Below, piece after piece: positions 1-7,070 of a stretch of 8,656 nt of DNA. The stretch is from SIG588 sp045597045 (GTDB lineage Bacteria; Bacillota; Clostridia; Oscillospirales; Acutalibacteraceae), in contig JAZODN010000006.1 of assembly GCA_045597045.1 (NCBI GenBank), positions 1-8,656 of the forward strand, given 5' to 3'. A program made the translations under genes and the position numbers. Position 1 is the first letter of the stretch. Every line of letters starts with the position of its first letter. The notes beneath the pieces are model-generated. The model saw nothing but the letters and a program-made list of their open reading frames with translations. It made no database searches and was not told the DNA's origin.

Positions 1-1326
1 TATAAGCCGATTGCCGATGGCAACAAGGAAGAGATCCACCGGATTTTGAATTTTTATAAACGGGCGTATACACTGGTTGCCTCGATTGTTACCGCCATCG
101 GCATTGTTATGGCGTTTGTGATCCATCGGCTGGCCAAGGATACCACGCTGGCACCATGGTATATTGGTGTGACCTTCTTCCTCTATACGCTGGATACGCT
201 TGCGTCGTATCTGTTTGCACATCAGCGTGCGCTGTTGATTGCGGATCAAAAGAATTACCTCAACAATATCAACGAGGTAGGCATGAACTTCCTCACCATG
301 GTGCTGCAGGTAACCTTCCTGGTGCTGACCAAAAACTTCGTGGTGTATATCCTCATTCGTGTGGCTTGCCGCACGGTGGCGGCGCTGCTGATCCATCGCA
401 ACTTTAAGCGGATGTATCCCGAGCTGAACGCCATGCGCGGGCGTGAGACCATCAGTGGGGAACAGCGCCGTTCGGTGTTTGCGACGTTGTATGCCATGCT
501 CTTCCATAAAATCGGCGGTGTGGCTTCGCATAAGGCCGGCATTCTGATTATCAGCGGTGTGCTCGGCACGGTGGTGAACGGCATGTATTCCTATTATCTC
601 ACCATTACCGATGCGGTCACCAGTCTGGTCACTCAAACATTCAGCGGTATCACCGCCAGCTTCGGCGATTATCTTACCGGCGGCGACACCGATGCCGCAC
701 ACGATAAGTTCAATATTTTATATTATTTCAACTTTATTATCTCCTGCATGTGTTCAACGGCCCTGCTGCTGTTGGTGCAGCCGTTTATCGGCATGTGGGT
801 GGGTGAGGAAAATCGCCTGAGTAACGGTGTGGCGCTGTTGGTGGCGGTGTATTTCTACATGTTCAGCCTGCGGCGCGTCATATTTGTGGTGCGCGACAGC
901 ACCGGTCTGTACCGGCCCGATCGATATATGTCGTTGGTCGAAACGTCGCTGAACGTGGGGCTTTCGCTCACCTTTGCGCTCACCACCGGTAAAGTGGAAT
1001 ACGTGCTGCTTTCTAACGTGCTCAGCATGGCGGTGGTGCCTTTGTGGATACAACCGTGCGTGGTGTATAAACACGTGTTTCACCGTTCACCTGCCGGCTT
1101 CTTTGCGCGGTATGGGTTATATGCGGTGTTGACGGCGGCCGGTATGGCTGTCGGATGGTGGCTGTGCGGCCTGCTGCCTGCCATGGGGGCGGTGCCTGCG
1201 CTGCTGTGCCGTGCGGTCATCAGCGTGGCGTGTGCGACGGCGGTATGTATCCTGCCGTTTGTGCGCACGGCGGAATTTCGATATCTGCTGCAGTTGTTGC
1301 AGTCGATGATAAAGCGCAAACGATAA
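1..1326 (+). CDS. Polysaccharide/lipid-linked oligosaccharide flippase (MATE/MOP superfamily), 5' truncated by window edge
   Basis: The reading frame is already open at base 1. The first visible residues (YKPIADGNKEEIHRI) run into LNFYKRAYTLV, a pattern typical of the loop and next helix of Wzx/RfbX-type polysaccharide transporters. A TTG at 46 is therefore only an internal codon, and the true start lies upstream. 441 residues are visible; family members are usually about 480-520, so roughly 60-90 N-terminal residues are missing. About ten or eleven hydrophobic membrane segments can be picked out, with a basic tail (IKRKR) at the C terminus. The family moves lipid-linked sugars across the cytoplasmic membrane for surface polysaccharide or glycoconjugate assembly; the cargo here cannot be told. 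The UDP-sugar pyrophosphorylase gene follows after 19 nt, which supports a glycan role. Lipid II flippases and drug MATE pumps are less likely alternatives. Confidence 0.8.
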   Translation, partial: YKPIADGNKEEIHRILNFYKRAYTLVASIVTAIGIVMAFVIHRLAKDTTLAPWYIGVTFFLYTLDTLASYLFAHQRALLIADQKNYLNNINEVGMNFLTMVLQVTFLVLTKNFVVYILIRVACRTVAALLIHRNFKRMYPELNAMRGRETISGEQRRSVFATLYAMLFHKIGGVASHKAGILIISGVLGTVVNGMYSYYLTITDAVTSLVTQTFSGITASFGDYLTGGDTDAAHDKFNILYYFNFIISCMCSTALLLLVQPFIGMWVGEENRLSNGVALLVAVYFYMFSLRRVIFVVRDSTGLYRPDRYMSLVETSLNVGLSLTFALTTGKVEYVLLSNVLSMAVVPLWIQPCVVYKHVFHRSPAGFFARYGLYAVLTAAGMAVGWWLCGLLPAMGAVPALLCRAVISVACATAVCILPFVRTAEFRYLLQLLQSMIKRKR

Positions 1327-1345
1327 TCTACAGGAGGAAATAACG

Positions 1346-2575
1346 ATGAATTATACTGAAGCAAGAGAGTTGGTCGAAAAACACGGTCAAGAGCATTTGC
1401 TCCGTTTTTGGGATGAACTGAACACGTGCGAGCAAGAGGCGTTGCTCTGCCAAATTGCGGCGGTGGATTGGAGCCTGCTTTCCTTGGTGCATGATCAAAG
1501 TGCCATCACGGCCGAGCGCGGTCATTTGGAACCGCTTGGTGCATTGGAGATCCCCGAAATTGAGCAACGCCGTGCCGAGTTTGAGGCAGCCGGTATCGCC
1601 GCGCTGCAGGCCGAAAAGGTGGGTGCGGTGCTGCTGGCAGGCGGTCAGGGTACTCGCCTTGGTTTGGATAAACCCAAGGGTATGTTGGATGTCGGTGTAA
1701 CGCGCCCCCTGTTTTTGTTTGAACGGCTGATCCAAAACATCATGGATGTGGTGGACCGCACGGGTGCGTGGATTCCGCTGTATGTCATGACCAGCCAAAA
1801 GAACAACGACGACACGGTAAACTTCTTCCGCGAACACAACTATTTCGGTTATCACAAGGACTATATCCGTTTCTTTATTCAAGAAATGGTGCCCTCGGTG
1901 GATTACAACGGTAAGATCTTGATGGAGGGCAAAGCACAGTTGTCCATGTCGCCCAACGGCAACGGCGGTTGGTTCCTTTCGCTTGCCAAAGCCGGCTATC
2001 TGGACGAACTGAAAGCGCGCGGTGTGGAATGGCTGACGGTGTTTTCGGTGGATAACGTGCTGCAACGTATCAACGATCCGTGTTACGTGGGCGCTACCAT
2101 TCTTTCCGGCTGTGATTGCGGTGCTAAGGTGGTGCGCAAGGCCGCGCCGGACGAGCGCGTGGGTGTACTGTGTCTGGAGGATGGCAAGCCCTCGATCGTG
2201 GAATACTATGAAATGACCGAAGAAATGCTCACCTCCCGTCAACCCAACGGCGATCTCAGTTATAATTTCGGCGTGATCTTGAACTATATGTTCCGTCTTG
2301 CCACGTTGGAAGATAACATGAACAAAAACATGCAGGTGCACATTGTGGAAAAGAAAATTCCGCACATCGACGAGGAGGGCAATCCCGTAAAGCCCGACGT
2401 TCCCAACGGCTATAAGTTTGAAACGCTGGTGCTGGATATGGTGCACATGATGAAGGATTGCCTTTCCTACGAGATTGACCGTCACTATGAATTTGCACCC
2501 ATCAAAAACCGCGAGGGAGTGGATTCGCTGGTGTCGGCTCGTCAGTTGCTGCGCGAAAACGGCGTGGAACTGTAA
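1346..2575 (+). CDS. UDP-sugar pyrophosphorylase (UTP:sugar-1-phosphate uridylyltransferase, UDPGP/AGX family)
   Basis: The 409-residue cytosolic protein probably joins UTP and a sugar 1-phosphate to give a UDP-sugar and pyrophosphate. The nucleotide-binding loop LAGGQGTRLG is at residues 97-106, followed by PKG at 110-112. MSPNGNGG is at 201-208 and FSVDNVL at 233-239, where D236 is the likely metal ligand. NFGVIL (307-312), YKFETLVLD (356-364) and FAPIKN..GVDS (383-394) match the C-terminal blocks of eukaryotic UDP-GlcNAc pyrophosphorylases (AGX/UAP type). The protein is unlike bacterial GalU or GlmU and lacks a GlmU acetyltransferase domain. The start is fixed by an AGGAGG at 1332-1337, eight bases before the ATG. 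It lies between the flippase and pncB on the same strand. Whether the sugar is GlcNAc, GalNAc, glucose or galactose cannot be decided from sequence alone. Confidence 0.88.
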   Translation: MNYTEARELVEKHGQEHLLRFWDELNTCEQEALLCQIAAVDWSLLSLVHDQSAITAERGHLEPLGALEIPEIEQRRAEFEAAGIAALQAEKVGAVLLAGGQGTRLGLDKPKGMLDVGVTRPLFLFERLIQNIMDVVDRTGAWIPLYVMTSQKNNDDTVNFFREHNYFGYHKDYIRFFIQEMVPSVDYNGKILMEGKAQLSMSPNGNGGWFLSLAKAGYLDELKARGVEWLTVFSVDNVLQRINDPCYVGATILSGCDCGAKVVRKAAPDERVGVLCLEDGKPSIVEYYEMTEEMLTSRQPNGDLSYNFGVILNYMFRLATLEDNMNKNMQVHIVEKKIPHIDEEGNPVKPDVPNGYKFETLVLDMVHMMKDCLSYEIDRHYEFAPIKNREGVDSLVSARQLLRENGVEL

Positions 2576-2602
2576 TGTTTTGAAAAGTGGTGTATAAGAG
2601 CT

Positions 2603-4063
2603 ATGGAAAAGACAAAGGGTTTGCCGTATGGACAGGATAATTTGACCCTGCTTACGGATTTTTATGAGATCACGATGGCCAACGGTTTTTTCGAGGAGGG
2701 TAAGAAGGACACGGTCGTGTATTTCGACATGTTCTTTCGCCGCGTTCCCGATGGCGGCGGCTTTGCTATCATGGCCGGCGTGGAGCAGTTGGTGGAGTAT
2801 TTGAAGAACCTCACTTTCACCGAAGAGGATATCGCTTTCCTGCGTTCAAAAAAACTGTTTAGTGAAGAGTTCTTGGCCTATCTGCGCGATTTTCGCTTTG
2901 CGTGTGACGTGTGGGCGGTGCCGGAAGGTACGCCGATTTTCCCGTATGAGCCGATCATCACGGTGCGCGGCCCTGCGGTGCAAGCACAGTTTATTGAAAC
3001 CATGCTGCTTCTCACCATCAACCATCAGTCTCTCATTGCCACTAAAGCCAACCGCATTGTGCGTGCAGCAGAAGGCCGTGCGGTGATGGAGTTCGGCTCC
3101 CGCCGTGCGCAAGGTGTGGACGGCGCGGTCATCGGTTCGCGTGCGGCGTATATCGGCGGCTGTGTGGGCACTGCGTGCGCGCTTTCCGAACGGGATTTTG
3201 GCATTCCGGCGTTGGGAACCATGGCACACAGCTGGGTGCAACTGTTCGATAATGAACTGGAAGCGTTCAAGGCGTATGCGCGCCGCTACCCAAACTCCTG
3301 CGTGTTGTTGGTGGATACCTACAACGTGCTGAAATCGGGTATCCCGAACGCCATTCGTGCCTTTAACGAGGTGTTGGTGCCTTTGGGTTGCCGTCCAAAG
3401 GGCATTCGCATTGATTCGGGTGACATCACCTATTTGAGTCAAAAGGCGCGCCAAATGCTGGATGAAGCCGGTTTCCCCGACTGTGCCATCACGGCTTCCA
3501 ATGCATTGGATGAATATCTGATTCGTGACATGATTCGTCAAAATGCGTGCGTGGACAGTTTCGGTGTGGGTGAACGGCTGATCACGGCAGCCAGCAGCCC
3601 CGTGTTCGGCGGTGTGTATAAACTGGCAGCAGTGGAAGAAAATGGTGAGATCGTCTCGCGCATTAAGGTGAGCGAAAACGTGGCTAAAATCACCAATCCC
3701 GGTTTCAAAAAACTGTGGCGCTTATTTGATCGCGCCACCGGCAAGGCGATCGCCGACGTGATTACCATGCACGATGAGGTGATCGACGACACGAAACCCT
3801 ATGAGATCTTTGACCCCGAACACACCTGGAAACGCAAGACGGTGGATAATTTCATTGCCTCTTGCTTGCAGCGTGAGGTGTTTCGTGGCGGTGAGTGTGT
3901 GCACCAGCCCCGTTCACTCGACGAGATCCGCAACTATTGCCTTGCGAGTGTAGGGGATATGTGGGATGAAGTGAAGCGTTTTGAAAATCCACATAAATAC
4001 TATGTGGACCTTTCCCAAAAATTGTGGGATGAAAAGCAGCGCTTGCTGAACCGCCACGGATGA
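2603..4063 (+). CDS. pncB: Nicotinate phosphoribosyltransferase
   Basis: This 486-residue cytosolic enzyme makes nicotinate mononucleotide from nicotinate and PRPP with ATP hydrolysis, the entry step of the Preiss-Handler NAD salvage route. The family N-terminal block LLTDFYEITMANGFF lies at residues 16-30. EFGSRR is at 163-168, GTMAHSWV at 205-212 (H209 is the likely phosphorylated histidine), DTYN at 239-242 or thereabouts, and the PRPP/substrate-site block IRIDSGD at about 268-274. Length is normal for the family and no domain is missing. The ATG at 2603 leaves a typical N terminus, but its ribosome binding site is poor (AAGTGG at 2585-2590 or AAGAG at 2596-2600). Translation may therefore depend partly on the upstream gene, whose stop lies 27 nt before. 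Transcription ends at the strong terminator starting 3 nt after the stop codon. Confidence 0.95.
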   Translation: MEKTKGLPYGQDNLTLLTDFYEITMANGFFEEGKKDTVVYFDMFFRRVPDGGGFAIMAGVEQLVEYLKNLTFTEEDIAFLRSKKLFSEEFLAYLRDFRFACDVWAVPEGTPIFPYEPIITVRGPAVQAQFIETMLLLTINHQSLIATKANRIVRAAEGRAVMEFGSRRAQGVDGAVIGSRAAYIGGCVGTACALSERDFGIPALGTMAHSWVQLFDNELEAFKAYARRYPNSCVLLVDTYNVLKSGIPNAIRAFNEVLVPLGCRPKGIRIDSGDITYLSQKARQMLDEAGFPDCAITASNALDEYLIRDMIRQNACVDSFGVGERLITAASSPVFGGVYKLAAVEENGEIVSRIKVSENVAKITNPGFKKLWRLFDRATGKAIADVITMHDEVIDDTKPYEIFDPEHTWKRKTVDNFIASCLQREVFRGGECVHQPRSLDEIRNYCLASVGDMWDEVKRFENPHKYYVDLSQKLWDEKQRLLNRHG

Positions 4064-4066
4064 TAT

Positions 4067-4121
4067 AACAATAAAAAGCAGCAGCCAAAGGCAAATCCTT
4101 TGGCTGCTGCTTTTTATTGTT
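4067..4121. terminator. Bidirectional intrinsic terminator between convergent pncB and phosphate transporter genes
   Basis: A perfect 25-bp inverted repeat (left arm 4067-4091, right arm 4097-4121) encloses a 5-base loop (CAAAT). The GC-rich core GCAGCAGCC/GGCTGCTGC is flanked by an A-run on the left and a T-run on the right, so each strand ends in a U-tract. It begins 3 bases after the pncB stop and ends 9 bases before the stop of the minus-strand transporter gene, so it can serve both transcripts. Confidence 0.95.
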
Positions 4122-4130
4122 GCGTATGTA

Positions 4131-5900
4131 TTACAGGTTTTCGAGATACTTCTTTTCGCACGCGGCATACATTTGAGCGTAAATGCCGCTTTCGTCATTC
4201 TTGAGATTGCGCAGATACTTGTGAGCATCCTGCTTCGGAGCGTTGCGCTGAATGGTAGAGACCGCGATGTTCGAGCAATGGTCAGATACGCGTTCGTAGT
4301 TGGTGATAAGGTCGTTGAACACAAAACCGAGTTCGATGGTGCAGCGCCCCTCCTGCAAACGGGTGATGTGACGCTCTTTGTAGGTGGACTTCATCACGTC
4401 GATGACCTGCTCCAGCGGTTCGACCTGCGCGGCCGTTTCCAAATCGTTGGTGGCAAAGGCTTCGGCGGTGTAATCCATAATTTCCACGATCGCGGCGGTC
4501 ATGCGGCTGAGTTCGCTGCGTGCCGCATCCGAGAAGGCGATCTTCTTATCAAAGATCTCTTGTGCCGTGTCCACGATGTTCGTCGCGTGGTCAGAGATGC
4601 GTTCAAAGTCGCCGATCGAATGGAGCAGACGGCCGACTTCGTGGCTGTCTGCATCGGTCAGATCCATACCGGAAAGACGCACCAAATAGGTGCCGAGCTT
4701 GTCCTCATAGCGGTCGATCAACCCTTCAAGTTCACGCACTTTAGCGGCTTTTTCGGCATCGTAGCGCGCCACCAACTCGATAGCCGAGAAGATAGCAGTG
4801 CGGGTGAGCTCACCCATTTCTTCCGCCAAACGCTTACATTCCGAAACCGCAAGGGCCGGCGTCGCAAACAGACGCTCGTCCAAAAACACGGTGCGCTCTT
4901 TCTCTTTTTCCTTCTTGTCCGGCACCACCAGTTCGGCCAGGCGGACGATCGGCTTTTTGAAGGGACTGAGAACGATGGAGATAGACATGTTAAAAATGGT
5001 GTGAATCAGCGCCACTGCAAACATGGTAGCTTTCATAGACGGGAGAGAGGGGACGGCGGTGTTCACGATCGTGAGGCCGATCATGAAGAGAAGGGTGCCG
5101 ATAACGTTCACACTCATGTGAATTGCGGCCACGCGTTTGGCATTCTTTTCGGTGCCAAGGGTCGCGATCAAAGCGGTCACACATGTGCCGATGTTCGCAC
5201 CGAGCACCAACGGAATGGCCATTTCATAGGTAATGGCACCGCTGAGCGCCAATGCCTGCACAATACCGATAGTAGCGGCAGAGGATTGAATGATACCCGT
5301 GAAGATCGTAGAGATGATGAGCGTTATAAACGGATTCGAAAACATGGTGAGGAAGCCGTCAAGCTGACCGCTTTCTTCCACAATGCCCACGGCATCGCTC
5401 ATCAAGTCCATACCGACGATCAAAATGGTGAAACCGATCAAAATAGCACCGATGTCATGATGTTTCTCTTTTTTTGAGAACATGCGCAGACCCGTGCCGA
5501 TCAAAGCCAGAATGGGGGCAAAGTAACTCGGCTGCAAAAGCATCAAAAAAGGATTGCTGCCGCTGTCGAGGCCGGCCAAGCTGAGCAGCCACGAGGTAAG
5601 GGTGGTGCCCACGTTGGAGCCCATGATCAAACCGAAGGTGCTGCCGAAGGCCATAATGCCGGAGTTGACCAAGCCGATCAACATAACCGTCACGGCAGAC
5701 GAGGATTGCACGGCAATGGTAACGCCTGCACCGAGCAACAAACTCAGCCAATAGTTCGACGTCACTTTTTGCATCATGGTTTCCAGTTTGCCACCGGCCA
5801 TCTTTTCAAGACCGGACGACATCACGTTCATACCGAACATGAAGAAGGCAAGGCCGCCGGCAAGACCGGTCAACAGCATTACGATGTCTGCAGTTGTCAT
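4131..5900 (-). CDS. Na+/phosphate cotransporter with C-terminal PhoU-like domain (NptA/PhoU fusion type)
   Basis: This 589-residue membrane protein probably imports inorganic phosphate with sodium. It has the two inverted Na/Pi-cotransporter repeats of the family: QSSSA (65-69) with SNVGTT (95-100), and QSSAAT (205-210) with GANIGT (234-239). About eight or nine hydrophobic segments cover residues 5-315. A charged linker (PDKKEKEKER, about 327-336) leads to a cytosolic helical PhoU-like domain (about 345-550) with paired motifs DFERISDHATNI (431-442) and NYERVSDHCSNIA (534-546). A start 16 codons upstream (5948) is open, but that extension would contain the Shine-Dalgarno sequence itself. 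The ATG at 5898-5900, six bases after AGGAGGG, is therefore chosen. The gene is monocistronic here, convergent with pncB and divergent from the TIM-barrel operon. PhoU domains in this family are thought to adjust transport; direct evidence for this protein is lacking. Confidence 0.92.
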   Translation of the reverse strand: MTTADIVMLLTGLAGGLAFFMFGMNVMSSGLEKMAGGKLETMMQKVTSNYWLSLLLGAGVTIAVQSSSAVTVMLIGLVNSGIMAFGSTFGLIMGSNVGTTLTSWLLSLAGLDSGSNPFLMLLQPSYFAPILALIGTGLRMFSKKEKHHDIGAILIGFTILIVGMDLMSDAVGIVEESGQLDGFLTMFSNPFITLIISTIFTGIIQSSAATIGIVQALALSGAITYEMAIPLVLGANIGTCVTALIATLGTEKNAKRVAAIHMSVNVIGTLLFMIGLTIVNTAVPSLPSMKATMFAVALIHTIFNMSISIVLSPFKKPIVRLAELVVPDKKEKEKERTVFLDERLFATPALAVSECKRLAEEMGELTRTAIFSAIELVARYDAEKAAKVRELEGLIDRYEDKLGTYLVRLSGMDLTDADSHEVGRLLHSIGDFERISDHATNIVDTAQEIFDKKIAFSDAARSELSRMTAAIVEIMDYTAEAFATNDLETAAQVEPLEQVIDVMKSTYKERHITRLQEGRCTIELGFVFNDLITNYERVSDHCSNIAVSTIQRNAPKQDAHKYLRNLKNDESGIYAQMYAACEKKYLENL

Positions 5901-5906
5901 AGTGTT

Positions 5907-5913
5907 CCCTCCT
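5907..5913 (-). promoter_or_regulatory. Ribosome binding site of the Na+/phosphate cotransporter gene
   Basis: Read on the minus strand this is AGGAGGG, a near-perfect Shine-Dalgarno sequence six bases before the ATG at 5898-5900. It rules out the longer start at 5948, which would place this site inside the coding region. Confidence 0.9.
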
Positions 5914-5938
5914 AAATAGTCAGAAAGCCAAATTCCTA

Positions 5939-5975
5939 CATATAGCAATATAGCGAAAAATTGTCAAAAAGTCAA
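5939..5975 (-). promoter_or_regulatory. Two overlapping sigma-A-type promoters for the phosphate transporter, offset by 8 bp
   Basis: On the minus strand TTGACT (5975-5970) is followed after 17 bases by TATATT (5952-5947). A second set, TTGACA (5967-5962), is followed after 17 bases by TATATG (5944-5939). Both have ideal spacing and are shifted by 8 bp. Predicted transcript starts lie near 5940 and 5932, giving a short leader of about 30-40 bases before the ATG. The sequence is AT-rich throughout, so one of the two could be fortuitous. Confidence 0.65.
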
Positions 5976-5994
5976 GAAAAAGCAAGGAGAAAAG

Positions 5995-6026
5995 GTATGC
6001 ACACGTATGATATATATGTTACATAC
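5995..6026. promoter_or_regulatory. Candidate operator: three GTATG/CATAC half-sites between divergent promoters
   Basis: GTATG occurs at 5995-5999 and again at 6005-6009, one helical turn apart. Its inverse, CATAC, is at 6022-6026, forming an imperfect 22-base dyad with the second copy. The group lies 20 bp upstream of the transporter -35 box and about 32 bp upstream of the TIM-barrel operon -35 box, a natural place for an activator. It does not match the PhoB/PhoP 11-bp repeat period exactly. The regulator is unknown and chance occurrence in AT-rich DNA is possible. Confidence 0.3.
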
Positions 6027-6054
6027 AAAATAATTATGAGAAAAAAACGGAATT

Positions 6055-6073
6055 TTGTTGACAGCGAACAACA
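6055..6073 (+). promoter_or_regulatory. Candidate cre-like / LacI-family operator overlapping the -35 box
   Basis: The bases 6059-6072 read TGACAGCGAACAAC. They fit 12 of 14 positions of the catabolite-response consensus TGWNANCGNWNWCA; only the final CA is off, being AC instead. The conserved TG..A.CG core is intact. A small dyad TTGTT-N7-AACAA (6055-6059/6067-6071) overlaps it. Binding here would cover the -35 hexamer and block transcription, as expected for carbon catabolite repression of a sugar-utilisation operon. Only inspection supports this. Confidence 0.4.
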
Positions 6074-6087
6074 GGGTGTGATATGCT
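6058..6087 (+). promoter_or_regulatory. Sigma-A-type promoter of the tandem TIM-barrel (glycosidase-like) operon
   Basis: A consensus -35 box TTGACA (6058-6063) is followed after 18 bases by TATGCT (6082-6087), preceded by TG at 6079-6080, giving an extended -10 (TGATATGCT). The predicted transcript start is about 6093-6095, leaving a leader of roughly 30 bases before the ATG at 6125. This is the strongest promoter-like sequence in the window on the plus strand. Confidence 0.75.
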
Positions 6088-6107
6088 GACGAAAGGGAAA
6101 TCATCTT

Positions 6108-6114
6108 GAAAGGA
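6108..6114 (+). promoter_or_regulatory. Ribosome binding site deciding the start of the first TIM-barrel gene
   Basis: GAAAGGA lies ten bases before the ATG at 6125. An in-frame GTG at 6116 is only one base from it and is too close to be used. The second paralog's N terminus also lines up with the ATG start. Confidence 0.75.
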
Positions 6115-6124
6115 CGTGTTGGCC

Positions 6125-7069
6125 ATGGCTTTTAAAAAGAGTATCAAATGGGGTGTCAACGGACACAACAAGTACAGTTATCCCGCCTATGCGGCGAACG
6201 ACGAAAAAGCGTTGGAATTGGCTGCTGAACTCGGTTGCACGATTTACCGTATCAACTGCCGTCCGAACAACGAAGAACAACTTGCTTATACCCGTTCGGT
6301 GATTGAGAAGTGTCACGCACTGGGCATGGAAGTGATGCTGGTGCTGGATTACGGCATGAATTGGGGTGCAGAGTATCTGAAAAACCCCGAAAAACTGGTG
6401 GCGGAGATCACCTATATCGGCGAAAACCTCAAAGACGTGGTGGATTACTTCCAGATGCTCAACGAAACGGATATCTGGTGTTCGGGCGTTGAAGGCGGCT
6501 ATTATAATTTGACCGATCCGACCGGTCAAACGCCCGGCTACTTTAATCCCGAACGTGTGGAAATTGCGGTATCGCTGATGAAACTGGCGTTGCCGGCGCT
6601 GCAAGCGGCTGCCCCTGGGGTCAAAACCTGTATCAACTTCGGTGTGCGCCACTATCCCATTTTGGATTGGTATATCGAAGCCGGTCTTAAGTGGGACATC
6701 ATCGCGATTGATAACTACGAGATCTGGGATTACTATGAATTTTTCCATTTCCTGGAGGATCGCTATCCCGGTTATGATCTGATGGTGGTGGAATGCAACT
6801 ATCCTGCGTTGTGGGGCCCCTATGAAGATAGCGATGCCAAAGAGTGCGAGTGGTTGGATATGTTCCTTAACAAGATGAATGAATATGACTCCGATCGCTT
6901 AAAGGCCGTTATTATTTACGAATTGTTAGACCAACCGGAGTATGAACTCAAAAAAGGTTCGTATCACGGTGAGTCGCACTTTGGCTTGGTTGCGTTGAAT
7001 GACGATAACAGCATTAAAGCAAAAAAACCTGCGTTTGAACTGGTGAAGCGATTGTATCGAGGGGAGTAA
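6125..7069 (+). CDS. Clan GH-A-like TIM-barrel glycoside hydrolase, family unassigned (paralog 1)
   Basis: The 314-residue protein has no signal peptide or membrane segment, so it is probably cytosolic. Alternating hydrophobic strands and amphipathic helices suggest a (beta/alpha)8 barrel. FQMLNETD places N113-E114 at the expected end of strand 4 (acid/base), and MVVECNYP places E223 at the end of strand 7 (nucleophile), the clan GH-A arrangement. Near the end, YELLDQP (265-271) and HFGLV...KPAF (285-304) resemble the strand-8 region and C terminus of GH39/GH5-like enzymes. WGVNGHN (9-15) marks the first strand. I cannot name the family or substrate; a beta-glycoside or oligosaccharide is an inference. 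Cysteines 38, 45, 63 and 224 are shared with the neighbour. It is the first gene of a two-gene operon, one base before the paralog. Confidence 0.72.
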   Translation: MAFKKSIKWGVNGHNKYSYPAYAANDEKALELAAELGCTIYRINCRPNNEEQLAYTRSVIEKCHALGMEVMLVLDYGMNWGAEYLKNPEKLVAEITYIGENLKDVVDYFQMLNETDIWCSGVEGGYYNLTDPTGQTPGYFNPERVEIAVSLMKLALPALQAAAPGVKTCINFGVRHYPILDWYIEAGLKWDIIAIDNYEIWDYYEFFHFLEDRYPGYDLMVVECNYPALWGPYEDSDAKECEWLDMFLNKMNEYDSDRLKAVIIYELLDQPEYELKKGSYHGESHFGLVALNDDNSIKAKKPAFELVKRLYRGE

Positions 7070-7070
7070 T

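Noticed and set aside
46..48. TTG as the start of the flippase gene
   Set aside because: The frame is open to base 1 and the upstream residues match the family's conserved loop, so the gene simply enters from outside the window.
1328..2485. A 385-codon open frame on the minus strand, opposite the UDP-sugar pyrophosphorylase
   Set aside because: His-rich shadow translation of a gene whose catalytic motifs are clear in the other direction; no family pattern and no start signal.
2846..3541. A 231-codon minus-strand open frame inside pncB
   Set aside because: Antisense to conserved pncB catalytic blocks and without recognisable domains.
4173..5477. A 434-codon open frame on the plus strand, opposite the phosphate transporter gene
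   Set aside because: Its composition is rich in His, Arg, Gln and Asp with no recognisable motif. It lies wholly antisense to a clear transporter and has no good ribosome binding site; it reflects the codon bias of the real gene.
5901..5948. A 16-residue N-terminal extension of the phosphate transporter
   Set aside because: It would include the AGGAGGG ribosome binding site and would begin at or upstream of the predicted transcript starts. The ATG at 5898-5900 fits better.
5901..6124. Possible riboswitch or small RNA in the divergent intergenic region
   Set aside because: The leaders on both sides are only about 30-40 bases and no stable stem or terminator-antiterminator pair is visible; promoters and operator-like repeats explain the space.
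6101..6748. A 215-codon minus-strand open frame opposite the first TIM-barrel gene
   Set aside because: It would also cover the promoter-proximal leader and the Shine-Dalgarno of the real gene. Its sequence looks like a mirror of the coding strand, and a similar shadow appears opposite the paralog.
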